From Bombyx mori (taxonomy: Eukaryota; Arthropoda; Insecta; Lepidoptera; Bombycidae), in the NCBI RefSeq assembly GCF_030269925.1, contig NC_085116.1, positions 992,001 to 1,056,000 of the forward strand: a DNA stretch of 64,000 bases, in the 5' to 3' direction. The stretch's first letter is position 1. Each line of letters opens with the position of its first letter. The position numbers and the translations under genes are program-made. Positions 46,857 to 58,700 of the stretch are shown piece by piece. Under the pieces are notes generated by a model. The model was not told where the DNA came from. It made no database searches and saw only the letters and a program-made list of their open reading frames with translations.

Positions 46857-47571
46857 GCTACCGTCCACCTCGAGATATGAGGTCGGATTAATGGGTCTCC
46901 TGCCTTTAAATCAGCAGCTAGCTATCATGCAGATGGCTATGCGTGAGAAATGTTGAAGACCTTGGCTCCCAAACCGTTCTATTACCAGTAGTTCTCAAAT
47001 ATTTCTTTTTTAGTTATTGTCACTGTAGGCCGATTATTATGGCACCATCTGCTGCTATTGTCAACAAAGCGAAAACGCTGCCTACTGCTGAAATATGAAT
47101 AATTTAATAGACCATTACTCTGGCAAATTCTATCAGTACCTAATTGTAATAGAAATACAGTGGCGGGTACCTCCCATATATCTTCGACCATCTTTACGGT
47201 CGGTATTAACTTTAACGATAAATAGAAGTCATTACGTTGTTAATGCTAACCTGCTCATGATTAGATTGTTTTTTTTTTGTTTTTTTTTAATTTATCTAAA
47301 CTTTATCTCGACACGTTGAATCCTTTTAAATAGACCAGGATTAAGTTAAAAAAAGGTACGATAAATGTTAACCAACTTCAAAAGTTATTAAGGGTTCTCG
47401 ATTGGATATGTTTTATTCAAATTTCATGTGATTCTTGAAAATATTGTGTGAGTTAGGAGAGTAGAGGAGTTAAACGCATCAATCGCGTCGTTGCTTTAGT
47501 GTGTTCTAGTTGTGGGCTACGTTACTATATCACAGGGTCGAGGTTTGGTTCTCCGAAGCAGGTCACCTGAT
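46857..47571. other. Non-coding stretch, nothing recognised
   Basis: AT-rich; T-runs at 47269-47288. Confidence 0.4.
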
Positions 47572-47784
47572 AACTTTTTTTTTATTGCTTTGAAGTTTGG
47601 AATAGCTCACAGCCCATCTACAACGCAAATACTGCCACCCACCTTGAGGTATCCTAAGGCCTCATTATAGTTACAACGGCTGCCCAACCCTTTAAACCGA
47701 AACGCATTACTGCTTCACGGCAGAAATAAGCAGGGCGGTAGTACCTACCCGTGCGGACTTACAAGACGTCTTACCACCATGCCA
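47572..47784 (-). mobile_element. Bm1-type SINE, 3' block damaged
   Basis: Minus strand holds GTCCGCACGGGTAGGTACTA and the CTGCTTATTTCTGCCGTGAA block. The 3' region between GCAGTATTTGCG and GGGCTGTGAG has lost about 40 bases. Confidence 0.85.
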
Positions 47785-47955
47785 GTACCATGCTGTGTTG
47801 TAGGCCACAAGGAACACGGAATTTTCACGTAATAGTTACTGTGGACGCGGACTTTACAGTATACGGAATAATCTCATACAATTACCAAGAGAACTAGAAC
47901 ACGCGGCATGAAACGGAGAAAATAAAAATCCGCATATAATGTGGATGGCCTTCTT

Positions 47956-48143
47956 CTGAAGCAGTAATGCATTTCGGTTTGAAGGGTGGGGCAGCCGTTG
48001 TAACTATACTGAGACCTTAGAACTTATATCTCAAGGTGGGTGGCGCATTTACGTTGTAGATGTCTATGAGCTCCGGTAACCACTTAATAAAAGGTGAGTT
48101 GTGAGCTCGTCTACTCATCTAAGCAATAAAAAAAAATAAAAAA
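47956..48143 (+). mobile_element. Bm1-type SINE, 5' truncated
   Basis: From CTGAAGCAGTAATGCATTTC to CTACTCATCTAAGCAATAAA plus a long A-rich tail. Confidence 0.9.
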
Positions 48144-48865
48144 AACATGGATGGAGTCGAAAGAATCTGTTGCTTGGGAGAAAACCAAAGGCTTTATTCA
48201 GGACTGAAATCTTCGCTCTGTTAGAACTCCCAAGGTTTTAAAAGCCAACTTCACTACGAGACCGAACATCGCTCGCAATATGTTTCATTGTTATGTTAAA
48301 TTATAACGAAATATTATCAGTTGTCAGTAAAACCGTATGTGTAAACATGCACGCACACTGTCAAACTCATACAGCTAACTACATCCGTACTTGTAATACG
48401 CTAATACAACAAAACGCACACATACGAAAATCTCACTTTATCATGTCACTGCTTCATTATATAAATTATTTTACTATAAACACGAATATACAAACAGAAT
48501 ATATTTCTGACTAAATTTAAATCCCTTTTGAACTGTCGCGGTTAGTGACAGGATAGTAAAATTTCAAAGCAATCGGCGGAACATACGCGGAACAAAAGTA
48601 GGCGGCGCAATCACTGACGTCTCCTCGATCATAGGTAGATATCATGACCACAGTTCTTAGAGTAACAAGCACACCAATCTTTTGAGATGATGTCAATTAA
48701 GAGGTAATTGTTGTGTAGTCCGCGATCTCTATGGAAATCTAGAGAAGTGCCTATGTGAATGGCTTAAATTAGTTATATTATTACTATACTAATAATAGTG
48801 ATAAATTCGAGAAAATGACCTACGCGATTGAACCTAGAATTGTAAACATTTTTTTTTTAATATTT
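48144..48865. other. Non-coding stretch, nothing recognised
   Basis: Short ORFs only. Confidence 0.4.
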
Positions 48866-48982
48866 TATTTATTGCCCTTGTAGGCAGACGAGCATATGAC
48901 CCACCTGATGGTGAGTTGTTATCGTCGCCCATGGAAGTCAGCAATGCCAGGGGCAGAGCCAAGCCACTGCCTACCGTTAACT
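48866..48982 (-). mobile_element. LINE tail A
   Basis: Minus strand from ACGGTAGGCAGTGGCTTGGC to GTCTGCCTACAAGGGCAATA. The tail is A-rich rather than pure A (48850-48870). Confidence 0.85.
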
Positions 48983-50064
48983 GTACATTGTTTTGTTGCA
49001 TGGACCACTGTGCATAAACTGAAATATGAGACTTGTGTATTGCAGTTGTCAACACGAAACACTAACCATTAAAAATGTTTTAGAAGTATGTAATGACGTT
49101 TCATATTGTCAATACGTCGCATTACAATGTTACGCATTATTATTACAAACGTGATAATTTTTAATACACGCTCATTGCAGACTGAACCGACTGACCTTGC
49201 ACAAACTGTGTACAGGCTTGTCTTGAAGTGGCGCGGACATGTTTGTGAAACTTGTTATGTACTTTATTGCGAGTGCGTGAATCGGTTTATCTGCTGAGGG
49301 CTAAATAGGCCGAAATAACACTGGAAAGCATTACCGCGGCGTGCTAGATAAACAGCCAACAATTTAAAACGTATATTGAGGTAAGCTTTCGCTGGGTTAT
49401 TGTGTTAGTATTATAATTGAATTTCTTAGATTATCTGTAAGTCTTATTATAGAGAATGAAGTCTAATTATTGGTTTAAACGTGCAGGGAGGTTAATCTTG
49501 TCTACCACCTGGTGCAAACCGGCTACCAGAGCTCATAGAAACCTCAATAAACCTCCTCAGATCGCCAGTCTCTTTGAGAGGATATATGGTTAAGGTTTCG
49601 ATTGCATTGGCATAATGTCTACCAAATATGTATAGCTAAGTGGAACACTATTAGCAGTCCGGTGGTCCTATGCAGGATGAAAACCTGAAGGCAGTTATGT
49701 TTTTTTTAGGTCCAAATATGTGAAATTCCGAAACTTTTTGTGAAATTCTTATACCCAATAGCTCTTTTAGTAGAGGAGATAGCGAATTGAAGTCACTTAT
49801 CCTTGGAATGATGGAAGTAAATACATTCCCAGCAGACAACGAACTACAAGGTCTCATGAACATGGACACTTTTGGCCAACAACAAACGGTATTAGTTCGT
49901 ATGTATTTTGGGTTTATTTTGTGCTCATTATGTAAAGTTCTTTAGAATTGTTTCAGAAAATAGTCTCCTCTCCTACTGAAGTCAATTTTACTGCCGTGAC
50001 CGCCAGAGCCTACCTCGGCTACGTTATTTATTTTTATTGCTCTAGAATCAAATCATATTTTTTC
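48983..50064. other. Non-coding stretch; unassigned ORF
   Basis: Minus ORF 49651-49869 (SLSAGNVFTSIIPRISDFNS) could be an eroded transposon piece, but I cannot place it. CTACCACCTGGTGCAAACCG near 49502 looks repeat-like but occurs once here. Confidence 0.35.
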
Positions 50065-50244
50065 TCCTTTAGATTAGGCAATCGTTGGTAGCCTAAGCGG
50101 TTATTCCAACTACCGGGCCGGACCGGGGGGTGACCTCACAAACCTGAGAGAATTTACTAACACTGGCTCTAACACTGCAAGAGCAGTGCTTCGCAAAATC
50201 TACCGCCGGATCTACAATCGCAAGCCACTGAGAAAATCCGGTGA
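50065..50244 (-). mobile_element. Family B tail, diverged
   Basis: Plus strand shows GAGCAGTGCTTCGCAAAATC, CCGGATC, GCCACTGAG and AATCCGG; b keeps a wobble pair. It is joined without spacer to the Bm1 body at 50245. Confidence 0.75.
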
Positions 50245-50456
50245 GATACCACCACCCTGCCTATTCTTGCCGTGAAGCAGTAATGCGTGTCGGTTTGAAG
50301 GGTGGGGCAGCCGTTGTAACTATACTTGAGACCTTAGAACTTATATCTCAAGGTGGGTGGCGCATTTACGTTTTAGATGTCTATGGGCTCCAGTAACCAC
50401 TTAACACCAGGTGGGATGTGAGCTCGTCCACCCATCTAAGCAATAAAAAAAAAGAG
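50245..50456 (+). mobile_element. Bm1-type SINE, 5' truncated
   Basis: From ACCACCACCCTGCCTATTCT to CCACCCATCTAAGCAATAAA plus A-run, close to the consensus of the young copies. Confidence 0.9.
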
Positions 50457-50724
50457 AAACTTAGTCCGTTAAAATCATTATGACATCACGTTCTGTAAAA
50501 GAGATGGCTGCTTTTCTCATGGACATCGACAATTCCAGGTCGAAAACCTCTCAAGTAATTGATAACATAATTGTGACTAAAGAAATCAAGTAATGCGACT
50601 TTGTCATTGTTAAAACGTCGCATTCAGGTACCAGTTTTTACGTACTGAACAAGTGCTTACGAACCATATCCACAAAAAATTAAATGTGCGTAACTATAGA
50701 TAGTGTTTAATGTAAGCTCACGGG

Positions 50725-50892
50725 AAAGTAGCACCATCCTACCTATTTCTACCGCACATAAGCTATGTGTTCTAGTCTGAAAAGTGAGACAGCCATTAAA
50801 CTTCACTGAAACATTCATGCTAGAGACTGACCACTCAACATTACGTGGGTCGTGAAGGCGTTCATTTATCTACGGAATAAATAATTATAAAA
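50725..50892 (+). mobile_element. Very old Bm1 fragment
   Basis: TAGCACCATCCTACCTATTT, GTCTGAAAAGTGAGACAGCC and TTCATTTATCTACGGAATAA follow the Bm1 order at low identity. Confidence 0.6.
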
Positions 50893-50924
50893 TTAATTTA
50901 TGGAGACTGCGGGATTATCTTCTA

Positions 50925-51249
50925 TCTATACTTTATAATATCATAAAGCTAAAGAGTTTCTTTGTTTGAACGCGCTAATCTCAGGAACCGGTCCGATTTG
51001 AAAAATTCTTTCAGTGTCTGGTAGCCAGCCCATTTATTGAGGAAAGCTATAGGCTATAACATCACGGTAAGACCAATACAAGTGGAGCACCAATAAAGAA
51101 TGTTTCCAAATAGGGGTTTAAATGACTCCTTAACATTCTATAATTCAAAAATATTTTCATTTTCTACGTAAATGAAGTGGGGGGTGGTAATATTTTGCGT
51201 TACGCCAAAGTAACTATCCCACGCGGACGGAGTCGCGGGCAAAAGCTAG
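50925..51249 (+). mobile_element. Non-autonomous Helitron
   Basis: Starts TCTATACTTTATAATATCAT and ends GTCGCGGGCAAAAGCTAG, flanked by A (50924) and T (51250). The same family as 9273-9581 and 17366-17797, here in plus orientation. Confidence 0.75.
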
Positions 51250-51621
51250 TTACAAATAAAACTATCCTGAAAACATAGTTGAAGCTTCTAACCTTCCGTT
51301 CGACGTTCCAAGACCTAAATATTTTCTTAACATACAATCAAACGGGGCGCCACTTAAATCTATCAGTTCGCAATCGGCTCGTAATGTCAGAGGTGATTGG
51401 CATCGGTCCAAGATTCAAGTCTTCAGCAGGAAATATCGTATGTTAGCCGTTTAGTTGACAGCGTGATTTGATATTTAAGTTTGATAAATCTAAAATAGTA
51501 ATTACTTGTTATTACAGTTTTGTGGAACTTTGGTGTCGGCAGTGGGGGGTATGATCTTTACGACCAGAAGAAATTGAATAGTTATAGTATATGGCGGCAG
51601 AGGTTTTTTCTGACGACGATT
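51250..51621. other. Non-coding stretch, nothing recognised
   Basis: No supported feature. Confidence 0.4.
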
Positions 51622-52022
51622 CATGCTTTACAGTGATGAAAGGCGATTGCATGCAGCAGAGATGTTGCAATGGATGTGTGTCTCTCTTACGAGAATGGAT
51701 AGAATACGGAATAAATATGTTAGAGGAAGTGTGAAAGTGGAACCTGTGACAGAGAAGCTGAGAAGTGCGCGTTTGGGATGGTATGGACATGTGATGAGAC
51801 GAAATGAAAGTGAGGTTGATAAGAGAATGTTAACTATGAATGTGGAAGGATATAGAGGAAGAGGTACACCTAAGAAGAAATGGATGGATTGCGTAAAATA
51901 CGATATGGGTAAGAGGGGAGTGAGCGAAGAAATTGTATAGAAGAGTATGGAAGGAGAAAACATGTTGCGCCGACCCCAGGTGACTGGGAGAAGGGCAGGA
52001 TAATGATGATGATGATGATTCA
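51622..52022 (+). pseudogene. RTE-like LINE, best-preserved C-terminal end
   Basis: An open frame (51623-51940, 105 codons) encodes AAEMLQWMCVSLTRMDRIRN, EKLRSARLGWYGHVMRRNES and GRGTPKKKWMDCVKYDMGKR, ending GVSEEIV. A frame change follows, after which the missing end EEYGRRKHVAPTPG-like or, in the family frame, WKEKTCCADP can be traced to about 51985. This is the polyprotein C-terminus after the reverse transcriptase. The copy ends in a GAT/ATG trinucleotide tail (52002-52020) instead of poly-A, which is usual for RTE LINEs. Overlapping minus ORFs (51512-51790, 51628-52023, 51830-52042) are shadows. Not functional: truncated and frame-shifted. Confidence 0.8.
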
Positions 52023-52580
52023 TGCTTTATAGTTAGCAACAAAGTCCCTTCATATTAAAGGCCTAACATTATGGACGTAAACAAGTAACAACAAGAACAT
52101 CGGCCATAACTCAAACGTCCACACGTTTTGTGTATTATTTATAATAATTCATGTACAACAGTGGCCAGGCGCTCGCACAGTGTTGATTGACGGAGCATTT
52201 CGCGTACTCACAAACGTAAATACTGCAGATTTTCACTGCACCATGCATATATCAGCGGAGCTATAATTTTATGCCACCTGCTTAGTTTCATTCGCGTGTG
52301 TCGAACAGGGACGTACTCGTTTATGAATTTGGGGGCCAAAAAAAACTTTTAGAGCATAATGTTGCACAAAAATTACTGATCATTTTTAAAATATTATTAA
52401 TAAAAATAATCCATTTATTTATCAGATAATAATAATAATAATAATCCATGGATGAAATGAAAGTAAAATAGATAAAGAATAATAACAGACAAGTATGCCT
52501 TCTCAACTAAGATATTATTTCGAAGTGTTACATACAAATTCTACCTTATATTTATTTACCTAACAGCTTATCATTGTTTT
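52023..52580. other. Non-coding stretch with (AAT)n
   Basis: An ATA/AAT microsatellite lies at 52427-52443. No gene is supported. Confidence 0.45.
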
Positions 52581-52584
52581 TGTT

Positions 52585-52626
52585 AGTCCGCAAGTGAAAC
52601 ATGCCACAATGGTTCACTCGCGGACT
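52585..52626. repeat. 14-base inverted repeat (fold-back)
   Basis: AGTCCGCAAGTGAA (52585-52598) and TTCACTCGCGGACT (52613-52626) are inverted copies with one mismatch around a 14-base spacer. They lie just outside the mariner fragment. Confidence 0.8.
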
Positions 52627-52689
52627 TGGTACTAGGAGAATCAAAAAGTAGTGAGAATGACATAGAATATAATGACTATTGTTAACTTA

Positions 52690-52845
52690 ATAATTTATTT
52701 TTCTACATAGTCTCCGAGTCTCTCTACACACCGAGTCCAAAGCTTTTCCAAGGCTTCAATCCCTTTCAAAAAAAATTTTTGTCTTGGTCCTGCAAAAAGT
52801 TCTCCACGGCATCCATCACCTCGTTATTGTCTTTGTATCATATAA
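52690..52845 (-). pseudogene. mariner-family transposase C-terminus, frame-shifted
   Basis: The minus strand reads NNEVMDAVENFLQDQDKNFF, then after a one-base correction in a T-run (52770-52777) KGIEALEKLWTRCVERLGDY and VEK before a stop. This is the characteristic end of mariner (Tc1/mariner superfamily, DDE/D) transposases: acidic helix, F/Y-rich turn, and a W..C/CIE...GDYVEK terminus. All catalytic residues are upstream and absent; the copy starts abruptly near 52845. A downstream flank GGAGAATCAAAAAGTAGTGA (52637-52656) may be the element's 3' end. Confidence 0.8.
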
Positions 52846-55317
52846 CGAGTGCAGTGCAGAATAGAAATTTGGGGGAGGTGTCGTGAAAGTCAGAGGGACA
52901 AAACTGTAGATACTACTATTAGTAAAGGTAGCACGTGGTAATCAAAGTCGTATACCGGTATCCCTTCTTCCAGCACTGAAAATCCTCTATAATCCACTGC
53001 AAGGGTTCATACTACCTGAGAGAAAAGTAATTTCTCTTGAAACCCGCAGCGTACATAACGATAATATGAGGCGCAGGAATTTAGATCCCGACTTCCCTCC
53101 CCACGAAACAGGAGACTTTGAAACTTCAAATAGCACTTACAAGGAATTAGGGATGAGAAAAATCCAAAGAACAGTCTATATTCGGAATAAATAAAATTAT
53201 CACAAGCAAAACGATGCTCCTGTGTATTTGTTCAATGCAGCGGAAACAAATCAATTACCCTCCAAGAATTACAGTTAGAAAGTGCCACTGTCGATATTAG
53301 TCTTTACAGAACTTCCGACAAAAATTACAGAAACTCAGATAATCTTAAATAATCGCATCAAGACTTAGTCCTTCCCTGCGATGATATGCAAGCTGCACCG
53401 GACCGAGCCGTGGGCCGCGAGAAAGCTTCCACGTCAATCCGCGAGCTTTATCGAGGTCAGCAGGGATGTTTATAAGTTTACCATATTATTATTATGGTGT
53501 GTATGAGATTTTTTTTTGCACTTTGATCCTTAAGTTTAAACGGTTTTTGTGGTTTTATGGAAGTCAATGATTTAACGGACTGCTAATTTATTTAAGTAGT
53601 TCGTAGCAGATGCAAGACTAAATATGTGATTTTTCTTATTGGAAAAAATGTAAAGTCTCTGATACTACATTCACAACGCAAACGCGTCATAATCGATCAT
53701 AATAATGAACATAATCTATTCGTTCAAATTATAGAAACACTCGTGAACACAGTTTCAATTCTATTACATCTCCCACGCGATTTGTTTTGGATTTATTACC
53801 ATCTAAACAGGGCACTGCTCTCAGTTTCACACGTACATCAATCAAACGATATCTTTTATTTGATATTCATATTAATTTGGATGTTAATAGTCAAGTTGTG
53901 ACATTAAATATCGTAAAATATTACTTTGGCCTCTTAGAAAATAAAATAAAAAAACTTGCTGAGACAAGATGTATTTTCGTATCGCTCCTAGTTTCTCGAA
54001 AGCGTAATAGATCTATTAAAATTAATTTCTCGGTTCTCGGTTTTATATCTTAATAAATAAGACTCGTTTTCGTAGTACTTTTCTATTTATATCGCACATT
54101 AGATAGGTATTTCGCTGATTGATTATAAATGGTTCATTTAAAATTTTGCACTGGTCGCTAATGATGCTATTGATCTTGAGCCGATGTCATTTGGAAGCTT
54201 GCGTCTTACATAATAATAATGCGAAGCAATTAAACATATAATTCAGACTCATAATATGCCGTGTCAGCACGGTGGCATACATTGTCCTCCGCCCACAACT
54301 AGAAAATCGTAAAATATTATGAATAACTCGGTATTTTTCCTGTTTTATGACAGAATCACATTTATGTTCATAAATAATTATTATGTTGGTTCGTTCTCGG
54401 ACGGACGCCTACGTTTTCTTGTTTTGCGGTCTTAAAACTTGTTCGATTTCTTGATGATCTTAACTCTGTATTGTAAATTGTAGAAGAAAAGTATCACTAA
54501 ATAAGTGTCAGGACTAAAAAATTCAGGCACTGAATTTGTCACATTCTTTATTTTATTGTATTAATAAATTACATTACAATACAAGTTATATATTTCAATG
54601 TTCATCACGGTCTCCGCGAGTCGTAGACCTAATTACAAATACTATACGGTCAGTTCAGCGACCCCAAATACTGGACAGTTTTTACTTTAGACGTCTAAAC
54701 TTTAAAATAAATATGTATAATATAAACGGAACATCGAACATAATATACTTGTTTTATTAATTTGTCTTTTTAATTCGTCGATACGCCTTATCTATTTCTG
54801 TTGACAAGTATTTGAATTCTGAGAACAAAATCACAATTTGAAAAACACAGTGATTACGCTACTAATGTAACAAAAGTGTGAATCTCATAATAAAACACCA
54901 ATAAAACAACGAGAATCAGACAAAATAATACAAGAAAAAAAACATCGGCTAACGTAATACAAATATTTCCTAACGATAAAAATTCTTGAACGAAGTAACG
55001 TTTTACAGTGTGACAGTGAAACATTGCACCGATCATTCACGTGTTCCGTAGATGTCATATAAATTACGTTAATAAAAACGTGTCGCTTCAGAAGTTCGCA
55101 ACAGTGGACCTGCCAAATCAAACACTCTAATGACGTGTAACGATAGAGATGGGATAATGGCTACTTAGTGATGCCACGTTCCCGACGTTTGATCATAAAA
55201 TTTTGGTATTTTCCTTTCTGACATTTTCAGTACAAAACTTCACTCTGTGATGCTCGAAAGGTCAGATTGTCATTAGTTCGTGTACTCAGATTTGGTGGTA
55301 TTTTGTATTGAAGTCAT
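52846..55317. other. Non-coding stretch, nothing recognised
   Basis: ORFs at 53626-53901 and 53787-54053 overlap in different frames and are AT-driven. 54536-55121 likewise. I recognise no repeat here, which is unusual for the window. Confidence 0.4.
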
Positions 55318-55530
55318 CGTCATTCTCCTGCCCTTCTCCCAGTTACCTGAGGTCGACGCATCATATTTTCTCCTTCCATACTCCTCTATCATATACTATT
55401 TCTTCGCTCACTCCCCTCTTACACATATCGTCTTTCACGCAATCCATCCATTTCTTTTTAGGTCTACCTCTTCCTCTATATCCTTCCACATTCATACTTA
55501 ACACTCTCTTATCAATTTGTATTGAAATAT
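55318..55530 (-). pseudogene. RTE-like LINE C-terminal end
   Basis: Minus frame reads KRVLSMNVEGYRGRGRPKKK, then WMDCVKDDMCKRGVSEEIVY and DRGVWKEKI. It is near-identical to the copy at 51622 and to 3063-3345. The 3' side ends in a short GATGAC-type repeat (55310-55325) on the minus strand. 5' truncated at about 55530. Confidence 0.8.
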
Positions 55531-55649
55531 GTATGTATAATGTTAGCATCAAATTTGATTCTGCTGAATTCTACCCATTGTTATTTGAGTATCAAAGTAA
55601 CGTATAATGGAAAGGGTTGCTTTTATTTTATCTCAAAAAAATATACTTT

Positions 55650-55765
55650 GCGTAATTACTGGTAGTAGGGCGTATTATGAGCCTGCACGGTTAGGTACCA
55701 CCGCCCTACCTATTTCTGCCGGGAATCACTAATCCGTTTCGGTTTGAAGGGCAGCTGTTGTTGAA
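55650..55765 (+). mobile_element. Bm1-type SINE, both ends missing
   Basis: TTTGCGTAATTACTGGTAGT through CCTACCTATTTCTGCCGGGA to GGTTTGAAGGGCAGCTGTTG. It stops before the 3' block. Confidence 0.85.
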
Positions 55766-58700
55766 AAGTTGTCATTTATCAATATATCGTTGGGCCGGTC
55801 AACCATGTCCAAATTACATAGTTGTTTGGTAACTGAACCGAATCATTGTTTGAGTGTCCTCAATTCAATCCTCTTGTTTCACTTACCCTTATCTTTCTAA
55901 GGCCATTATGTTTTCCTTTTCGATTTGATTCGTACTATTCGTGCTATTTTTACATACTACATTTTGCCAAGGAGATGACCTAATCGAAAAGTGATCATAG
56001 TAATTTATTAAAGGTCACGTCCGATCAGTGTTACTGTAGAAAGATTCACTAATTTCCTTCATTAATGCTGCTTATCTATAGAAGAACTTTTTTGGATGTA
56101 TTTGGTTGGTCACTCTGAATTTGGACGAAAGGTTCAAGTCAATGACTGCGGGCAGACTACGTTTTATCCATGAGAAGAAATGGGCAATTTCAGAGCTCGA
56201 CTGTGACTGAGCTTCAGATGTAGATTTTTCTGGGTTTTTTTTAAATCTCGACTGCTATGCTATTATCGAATCAGAAAACTATAAAACTATTCAATGGTGC
56301 TACTGTGAATCACTGATTTGAATCACTTTCGATCTTTCCAAATTTTATGATCCAAATAAATTCGGTTGGTTATTAAAACATTAATTAACCTGAATGTATG
56401 TGAATCATTTGTATATTCCGTTTTTATAAACCGGATAAATAAAAACACGCGCTTGGCTATTTGTCATGCCATTTAACTTTATGAATTTTATGCATTTTAA
56501 ATATTGATAAAGCTAATTTAATACAAGTTTTGAATTTTTATTCGGTAACGTTTTATGTGAACGTTAATGATTTTTATATATATTTACGATCATTTTTTAT
56601 TAGTGGTCTGTTTAAATCAAACTTCGGTACGGTAGGCGTGCTTCGTATTTGCCGAACGAATATCTATCGTAATTATTACGTGTTCATTAAAATGCGATAA
56701 ATTTATATTCGATTGGTAACGTTACCAATATCTGTTGAGTTTTCTTAATTTATTTATTTATTCTTTTGATCCTATTAGCGATGAACATGATAACAGATCT
56801 AGTGCATAATATTGTTTTGAGGATTTAGTTAATACATATGGAACAATTTTTTTTAAAATTCCAACTATAGCATCATTCCAAGACGTGTTTAAAATATTCG
56901 AGCGCGGATCAAAAACCTTTTAAAAATTTTAATATTCGAATCATAATGACCAATTTCATTTAAATGATTTATTACTCGGACCCATAAAACTCATTCGTTT
57001 TTATTTCATGTCCATATATTGTATTTAATCTGTCGCCGGACCTCATTACCACATTATTACGTTATTATGGGATATCCAACATAGTTATGAGTCAACTAAA
57101 AGTTAATCAATGATGTAACTTTGTAACTAAAATGTTCGTCCCGAGGTGGTGCTTGAAGATCGGGGTTAGGTTCTGTTATACTGTAAATTGCCGTGTACAT
57201 TTTATGAGATGATTTATTGTTTATCTAAAGCGTTTGTGAACACTGATTAAAACACTATCAAAGGCTTAAGAGACGTAATGAAATATACACTCGAAATTAA
57301 AAACGTTAATAATCTACTATATATTATTGAAGATTAAACTATTTTGTGCAATTAAATAATTTTGACGTCAATAGCGGGCACCACACCCTCGGCCGGTAGT
57401 CCGAGTCCGACCCTGTTCGATCTTCTGACATTCTGTCACAGTTTACGTGTTTTTCTACAATATGTCATCGGTCGACGACAGTTATCATGTCATTAATTTA
57501 TAGTTTTGTTATTCCTTTCTGTATTCTAATGCATAATATTTTAACGAATTTTTTTATAATTTCATCATTTTTTGTCTGGACGTTATAATAATTTAAAACT
57601 CGCGTTTAATGGGTCGATAAACCCAGATTCTTAAATATATCCAAGAGTCAAGACCAATGTTTTTTTTGTGAAAATATAAATAGGATTCGCATTCCGAAAA
57701 AAAAAATGACTTGTGAATTTTGTCGCATATTTTGGTATACCGAAATCTTAAGTTTGGATCTACGAAATTCACAGTGCATTTATAAGGATTTTGTAGTAAA
57801 TTTAAAATAGACGCGAAACGAGAATCTAAAACTCAAGAATATTCCTAACAGAATCTACGGCGTCGTATAAAAAAAACACAATACCGAAACAGCTTCAACT
57901 TACAGTATTTTGCGCCGCGCCTTTATTGGCCTCACAAAATGGCGTATTCCATCCCTTTCGCACTCGTACCGACACACGCCTAGAACAATGCGAGGGCACT
58001 AAAATTTTATTGTAGGCACACATGGCAGGATCGGCCTGCATAATGCAGTCAAGCTACTAAAACGAATATCTTCCATATTTATTCAAACGCTACTCGATAT
58101 TTTTCCCTCCAAACTTGCTGTAATTTCTCGCAGTCTCCGATTACAATTTAAACGTCGCGGTGGCTGGCGCGTTCGATTTCCAAATTCAAACTTTTCGACC
58201 TAATCCTATTTCGAGCGATATTCGATCTTAACGTTGTAACATAAAACAGAATATAGAATGAGTTTGAATACAATTACGACGTTTTATTTTATTGATAACA
58301 ATTTTCACAGACTAGAAGACATAGGTAAATTAAGAGTAAGTAGGTACCTATGCTGTCGATAGTTTATTATAAGGAGAGATACAAAGATGTGTCTCATTAA
58401 AGGAACTTGTTTTTGTTCAGGTACAATTGTCATGATCAATCTAATGTGCGGCTTCGTGAATAGTAAACTTGTTATTTTGATCGTTTTTGAAAAGTGCCAA
58501 AGTTATTTTCGAGAAAAAAAAAAAAAGTGAGCTCAAATGTACGACTAGAGTATAATTCGAAACTGGGAAAAAATCGCGTCACCATAGTTAAAAAAAAGAA
58601 GAAGCCGACTGTGTGGTTGTCATTGAATACACGATAGGCAAAAGGGGTTAAACAAACGCATCTCCTGTAATTCATATTTATGTTTATTAAATTGATTATA

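Noticed and set aside
51628..52023. 131-codon minus-strand ORF
   Set aside because: It is the reverse-strand shadow of the RTE-like LINE end at 51622-52022.
53626..54053. Two overlapping ORFs of about 90 codons
   Set aside because: They overlap in different frames and neither has recognisable protein features; chance in AT-rich DNA is the simplest reading.
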